From Shimia sp040225985 (lineage in GTDB: Bacteria; Pseudomonadota; Alphaproteobacteria; Rhodobacterales; Rhodobacteraceae): 64,000 bases of DNA. The stretch is from positions 496,001-560,000 of the forward strand of contig NZ_JBBPEU010000002.1 of the NCBI RefSeq assembly GCF_040225985.1, given 5' to 3'. The notes under the pieces were generated by a model. The model ran no database searches. It saw nothing but the letters and a program-made list of their open reading frames with translations, and had not been told where the DNA came from. This document shows positions 61,218 through 64,000 of the stretch, piece by piece. The first letter of the stretch is position 1; each line of letters opens with the position of its first letter. Made by a program: the position numbers and the translations under genes.

Positions 61218-62191
61218 CAGCGCCGCCCCCCGGCCATCGGCATACCCAATTGTTTCCCTTCAATTTCCCCCGCAGGCGCATCGGTGCGCCGCGCGACACG
61301 CAGCTTGGCTGATCGGGAGCGCGGATTAAGCGCCAGTTCGTCCTCTTCCGGTCCGACCGCCTTGCGGGTGATCAGTTCGAATGCGGGTTTTTCCTGTGCG
61401 ATCTCGGGTGCATAGCGGTTGACGTTGCCCGTCTTGCCCGCGCGGGCCTGCATGAACCGCTTGACCATGCGGTCCTCGATCGAATGAAACGTGACCACGG
61501 CCAAAAGGCCGCCCGGCTTCAAGGCACGTTCCGCCGCCTGCAAACCCCGGAATAGTTCGCCATATTCATCATTCACCGCAATCCGCAACGCCTGAAAGCT
61601 GCGGGTCGCCGGATGTGATTGGCCTGGTTTGGGGCGCGGCAGACAATCCTCTATCAGGCCTGCCAGTTCCAGCGTGGTCGTAATCGGGGCCTCGCTGCGC
61701 TTGCGCAGGATGGCCTTGGCGATACGGCGGCTGGCGCGTTCCTCGCCATAATGAAACAGGATATCGGCAATCTCGGCTTCGGTCGCGGTGTTGACGATGT
61801 CGGCCGCGCTCATCCCGTCCTGCGACATGCGCATGTCCAGCGGCCCGTCGCGGAGGAAAGAGAACCCGCGCTCGGCAAGGTCCAACTGCATCGAACTGAC
61901 CCCGAGATCCAGAACCACCCCGTCCAGATCCTCGGCGAATTCGTCCATGCGGGAAAACACGCCTTGCACCATGCGGATGCGGTTGCCATACTCTCCGACC
62001 CAGCCTTCGGCCATTTTGAAGGCCAGCGGATCACGGTCGACGCCAATCACCTCGTCCGCACCTGCATCCAGCAGCGCACGGGTATAGCCGCCCGCCCCGA
62101 AAGTGCCGTCCAGCCATGTGCCCTTGATTGGTGCGCAGGTTTTCAGGATGGCATCAATCAGCACCGGGATATGAGGCTGATCTGCGGCCAT
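61217..62191 (-). CDS. rsmH: 16S rRNA m4C1402 methyltransferase RsmH (MraW)
   Basis: RsmH methylates N4 of C1402 in the ribosomal P site. The 324-residue protein begins HIPVLIDAILKTCAPIKGTW with the SAM motif LDGTFGAGGYTRALLDAG. DLGVSSMQLDLAERGFSF, FQALRIAVNDEYGELFRGL and VVTFHSIEDRMVKRFMQ are all typical. It starts one base after the mraZ stop, at the head of the dcw operon. Confidence 0.98.
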   Translation of the reverse strand: MAADQPHIPVLIDAILKTCAPIKGTWLDGTFGAGGYTRALLDAGADEVIGVDRDPLAFKMAEGWVGEYGNRIRMVQGVFSRMDEFAEDLDGVVLDLGVSSMQLDLAERGFSFLRDGPLDMRMSQDGMSAADIVNTATEAEIADILFHYGEERASRRIAKAILRKRSEAPITTTLELAGLIEDCLPRPKPGQSHPATRSFQALRIAVNDEYGELFRGLQAAERALKPGGLLAVVTFHSIEDRMVKRFMQARAGKTGNVNRYAPEIAQEKPAFELITRKAVGPEEDELALNPRSRSAKLRVARRTDAPAGEIEGKQLGMPMAGGRR

Positions 62192-62192
62192 C

Positions 62193-62684
62193 TTAATCCA
62201 GATCCCCGTCTAGATAGATCGAGGGGTCGGCGTCCGGGTCGAACCCGTCTTCGTCAAGCGCCTCAATCGAGGCGTCATAGGCTTCGGGTTGCCAGATCTC
62301 GAACGTGTCGCCCGAGGCGACAAAGCGCGCCATACCGTCCAGGCCGATCTTTTCACGAAGCTTGGCCGGTAGAACGATCCGGCCCGTGTCATCCACGACG
62401 ATTTCGACCGATTGCGCCGAATAGAGGCGTTCCATCGCTTTACGCTTGGCCGAACCGCGGGGGAATTTGGAAATTTTCTCGTCAACCTCGTCCATCGCTT
62501 CGATGGTAAAGCCTTCGATATAATCGCGGGTCGCCCCGCCATAAACAAGGATCAGACGTGGCGGCAAACCCTCGGTCCACTCGGGGTCGCAGTCCTGGAT
62601 CACACGACGAAAGGAGGCGGGGATGGACACCCTGCCCTTCGTATCGACCTTGTGGTCGCTTTCGCCTCTGAACCTGCGTGCCAC
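62193..62684 (-). CDS. mraZ: Transcriptional regulator MraZ (GTG start)
   Basis: This is a 163-residue protein with two AbrB/SpoVT-like swapped-hairpin domains (KVDTKGRVSIPASFRRVI near the N-terminus and VDDTGRIVLPAKLREKIGL in the second half). MraZ forms ring oligomers, binds repeated TGGGN boxes and represses the dcw operon in E. coli. The start is GTG at 62684 (VARRFRGESDHKVD), with AAGGA about 12 bases upstream. The extended leader and two groups of TGGGN boxes upstream are consistent with autoregulation. The acidic C-terminal tail is longer than in E. coli MraZ (152 residues). Confidence 0.96.
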   Translation of the reverse strand: MARRFRGESDHKVDTKGRVSIPASFRRVIQDCDPEWTEGLPPRLILVYGGATRDYIEGFTIEAMDEVDEKISKFPRGSAKRKAMERLYSAQSVEIVVDDTGRIVLPAKLREKIGLDGMARFVASGDTFEIWQPEAYDASIEALDEDGFDPDADPSIYLDGDLD

Positions 62685-62741
62685 TGCCAGCCCGGTCCTT
62701 CTTACCTGTCCCCTTGTCTGTTTCAGATCCCCTCAGACGGG

Positions 62742-62952
62742 AAACGGCGGTTTGATCTGCTGCCACTGATCAAACCGCCGCCCTCGTCCCGACTGTGCGG
62801 GGTGTCCAGCTGCGCGCGCCACCTGGGGGGATGTCTGCTCGCCCGCGCGCCGGATCTCTTGGTTCGATGAAAGCGGGGCCTGTATGAAACCTGACTTGGG
62901 ATTTTCTGTGGGGTCTTTGTTGCCCCTTTAGTCTTTCCCGTCCTCATCGTGT
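62742..62952 (-). ncRNA. upsM: UpsM-like sRNA in the dcw 5' leader (5' end estimated)
   Basis: In Rhodobacter sphaeroides the mraZ mRNA has a 268-nt leader, and partial termination inside it releases the sRNA UpsM. Here a 13-bp hairpin with a short U-run ends about 58 bases before the mraZ start codon, where the UpsM terminator would be expected. Placing the transcript start 268 bases before mraZ, by analogy, gives about 62951. I cannot prove the 5' end. A promoter candidate farther upstream (63041-63069) would give a longer RNA. Confidence 0.45.
62745..62780 (-). terminator. Leader hairpin, probable partial terminator
   Basis: CGGCGGTTTGATC (62745-62757) and GATCAAACCGCCG (62768-62780) are a perfect 13-bp inverted repeat with a 10-nt loop. 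On the minus strand only three U residues (UUUCCC) follow, which fits partial and not complete termination. Read-through feeds mraZ and the dcw operon. Confidence 0.7.
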
Positions 62953-62967
62953 GAATTAGGAATGACA

Positions 62968-63002
62968 TGGGAATTCATGGGAAGCAACAGAATTTTTTGG
63001 GA
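62968..63002 (+). promoter_or_regulatory. TGGGA box group near the leader start
   Basis: TGGGA occurs on the plus strand at 62968, 62978 and 62998, thus at offsets 0, 10 and 30. A degenerate TAGGA lies at 62957. This orientation is opposite to that of the upstream six-box array. The spacing suits MraZ, which binds TGGGN repeats with 10-bp period. The group lies where the leader would begin by analogy with R. sphaeroides. Confidence 0.45.
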
Positions 63003-63007
63003 AATCC

Positions 63008-63084
63008 AACAATATGTTGTTTAATCACCTTCTGAAAAACAAGATAAAGTGGGTAAATAGCGGGATCAATACCCAACATGTTGG
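63008..63084. repeat. Two related palindromes in the dcw upstream region
   Basis: CAACA-ATA-TGTTG (about 63007-63019) and the 12-bp perfect palindrome CCAACATGTTGG (63073-63084) share the half-site CAACA/TGTTG and are about 65 bases apart. They flank the best promoter candidate. They may be paired operators of an unknown regulator. Confidence 0.4.
63041..63069 (-). promoter_or_regulatory. Candidate sigma-70-type promoter for the dcw leader
   Basis: On the minus strand TTGATC (63069-63064) and TATCTT (63046-63041) are separated by 17 bases, each matching four of six consensus positions. Transcription would start near 63034. Other promoters, for instance RpoH-type, cannot be excluded. Confidence 0.25.
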
Positions 63085-63274
63085 AATTCAAACCGACATC
63101 GCACCGACATATAGTAGCCATTGGCGCGCCAAAAAAATTCCCCCGAAATCCCAGAGGTGGCACCTGAAGAGTGATTTTTTGCGACAATCCGGTCATCAAC
63201 CTGGGAGTTCTGGTCGGATTTCAAGGGGAGTCTCCCTCTCTCCCCCGTGATTCGGCGCCTTTCCGCACAAAACG

Positions 63275-63327
63275 TCCCATAAATTCCCAGCGAGCCCATG
63301 ATTTCCCATCAGACCCATCAAATCCCA
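63275..63327 (-). promoter_or_regulatory. Six-fold TGGGN array, putative MraZ operator
   Basis: On the minus strand six boxes (TGGGA, TGGGT, TGGGA, TGGGC, TGGGA, TGGGA) start at 63327, 63317, 63308, 63298, 63289 and 63279. The steps are 10, 9, 10, 9 and 10 bases. MraZ of E. coli recognises TGGGN repeats separated by 5-nt spacers. The array lies about 590 bases before mraZ, just downstream of the terminator of the preceding gene. A further TGGGA/GGGGA pair 10 bases apart is at 63139-63153. Confidence 0.6.
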
Positions 63328-63340
63328 ACCCCGCCCGCAC

Positions 63341-63365
63341 AAAAAAGGCCGCTGCGGAAGCGGCC
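63341..63365 (-). terminator. Rho-independent terminator
   Basis: GGCCGCT (63347-63353) and AGCGGCC (63359-63365) form a 7-bp stem with a 5-nt loop, followed on the minus strand by six T residues (63346-63341). It ends the transcript of the carboxymuconolactone decarboxylase-like gene and isolates the dcw leader from it. Confidence 0.9.
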
Positions 63366-63392
63366 CCTTGGAAACGACGTCTCGGTGTAAGG

Positions 63393-63782
63393 TCAGAGCA
63401 TCCCGCGCTCTTCCAGAACCTTGCGGGCCACGCGGAAGCATTCCAGCGACTGCGGAACGCCACAATAAATGCCAACCACATGGATTATGGCGCGGATCTC
63501 TTCCTTGGTGACACCGTTGTTCAACGCCCCTTTGCAGTGGATTTCCCATTCGTGCATCTTGCCCAGCGCGCCGATCATGGCGAGGTTCATCATCGATCGG
63601 GTCTTGGCGTCGATCACGTCATCGCCCCAGCCGAACCCCCAGCACCAGGCGGTCATGGCCTCTTGAAACGGGCGGGTGAGCTCATCCGCCGCGGCGAGGT
63701 TCTTTTCCACGTATTCCGCGCCGAGGGTTCCCTTTCGCTGTTCCAACCCCTTCAGGAACAGGTCTTCGTCAAATAGGCTCAT
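63393..63782 (-). CDS. Carboxymuconolactone decarboxylase family protein
   Basis: This is a 129-residue all-helical CMD/AhpD-superfamily protein. It has the RPFQEAMTAWCWGFGWGDDV segment and the conserved LAMIGALGKMHEWEIHCKGAL and GVTKEEIRAIIHVVGIYCGVP. The absence of a CxxC pair speaks for the PcaC-type gamma-carboxymuconolactone decarboxylase branch over the peroxidase-related AhpD branch. No other pca genes are in the window, so the substrate is unsure. It lies 18 bases after an upstream gene, with which it is probably cotranscribed. Confidence 0.88.
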   Translation of the reverse strand: MSLFDEDLFLKGLEQRKGTLGAEYVEKNLAAADELTRPFQEAMTAWCWGFGWGDDVIDAKTRSMMNLAMIGALGKMHEWEIHCKGALNNGVTKEEIRAIIHVVGIYCGVPQSLECFRVARKVLEERGML

Positions 63783-63800
63783 GTCTCGGGTCTCCGTTGG

Positions 63801-64000
63801 TTATGCTTTGTCCGGGGTCCAGTCGGCCAGAACCTCTTTCAAAGAGGCTTCGATCTGGCCACTGCAATAGGTGCCCATGTCGTCCCGCTCGAACGCGGCG
63901 CGCATGGCGGCAATCTGCGAAGAGTGCGCGATCAGGTCGGCCTGTTCGGCGACCCGAGGGGCGTGGAGTTTCAAAAGCGGGGCCAGTTGGGGCAGTTTGT
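63801..64000 (-). CDS. Unidentified protein, C-terminal fragment
   Basis: The minus-strand frame is open from the window edge to a TAA at 63801-63803. It gives 65 C-terminal residues, beginning KLPQLAPLLKLHAPRVAEQA and ending VLADWTPDKA. The segment is mostly helical, with one Cys (GTYCSGQ). I do not recognise the family. The gene directly precedes the carboxymuconolactone decarboxylase-like gene and probably shares its transcript. Confidence 0.6.
   Translation of the reverse strand, partial: KLPQLAPLLKLHAPRVAEQADLIAHSSQIAAMRAAFERDDMGTYCSGQIEASLKEVLADWTPDKA

Overview
The window is about 62-64% GC chromosomal DNA of an alphaproteobacterium. It is very probably a member of the Rhodobacteraceae/Roseobacteraceae (Rhodobacterales), but I cannot name the genus. 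Four things point there: (i) a division and cell wall (dcw) cluster in the family's order and with its family-specific DUF2484 genes, preceded by a long leader of the kind reported for Rhodobacter sphaeroides (UpsM sRNA); (ii) a BolA / J-domain protein / CobS / CobT neighbourhood of the aerobic cobalamin pathway; (iii) Hint-domain and RTX secreted proteins typical of roseobacters; (iv) small family proteins (DUF4177, DUF427, DUF2256, DUF2484). No rRNA, tRNA, CRISPR array, insertion sequence or prophage was seen.

Layout. 1-10 kb: tail of an RTX protein; pntAB transhydrogenase; a methyltransferase / periplasmic rhodanese / degenerate metallo-beta-lactamase-fold trio; an SDR dehydrogenase behind a palindromic operator; a Hint/RTX secreted protein behind a perfect CtrA box. 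9.4-14 kb: class I amidotransferase-type hydrolase, exported fasciclin protein, GlcG and malate synthase G. 13.8-25 kb: a DUF2256 zinc-ribbon gene missed by length-limited gene finding and coupled to a photolyase/cryptochrome; aminopeptidase N; two unknown proteins; gatB; a quinone reductase-like flavoprotein; a thioesterase; a small methyltransferase; DUF4177; bolA; a J-domain protein. 25-33.6 kb: a large PPC/RTX secreted protein and Tat-exported MsrB, then cobS-cobT, an M24 aminopeptidase P and DUF427. 33.6-38 kb: a ClC protein, recN, bamD.

38-63.4 kb: the dcw cluster, all on the minus strand, from mraZ (62.7 kb) to lpxC (38 kb): mraZ-rsmH-ftsL-ftsI-murE-murF-mraY-murD, then a three-gene insertion, then ftsW-murG-murC, then an amino acid permease plus two DUF2484 paralogues, then murB-ddl-ftsQ-ftsA-ftsZ-lpxC. 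Most adjacent genes overlap by 1-4 bases or nearly touch, so they are probably translationally coupled. Together they make UDP-MurNAc-pentapeptide (meso-DAP type, from the DNPR motif of MurE), lipid I and lipid II, and the divisome. lpxC and bamD link this to outer-membrane assembly.

The most interesting non-coding region is 62.7-63.4 kb upstream of mraZ. It holds a 13-bp perfect stem with a short U-run placed as expected for the UpsM terminator, six TGGGN boxes on the minus strand with a strict 10/9/10/9/10 period, a second group of boxes on the other strand, and two related palindromes. Other items worth attention are the TTAA-N7-TTAACC site, the Tat-exported intradiol-dioxygenase-like protein that lacks both predicted tyrosine ligands and sits next to a ferric-reductase-like membrane protein, a metallo-beta-lactamase-fold protein lacking its HxHxDH motif, a 24-bp perfect palindrome before the permease, and a three-copy intergenic hairpin/ATTTT repeat. 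No single locus looks like an entirely new multi-gene defence or biosynthetic system.
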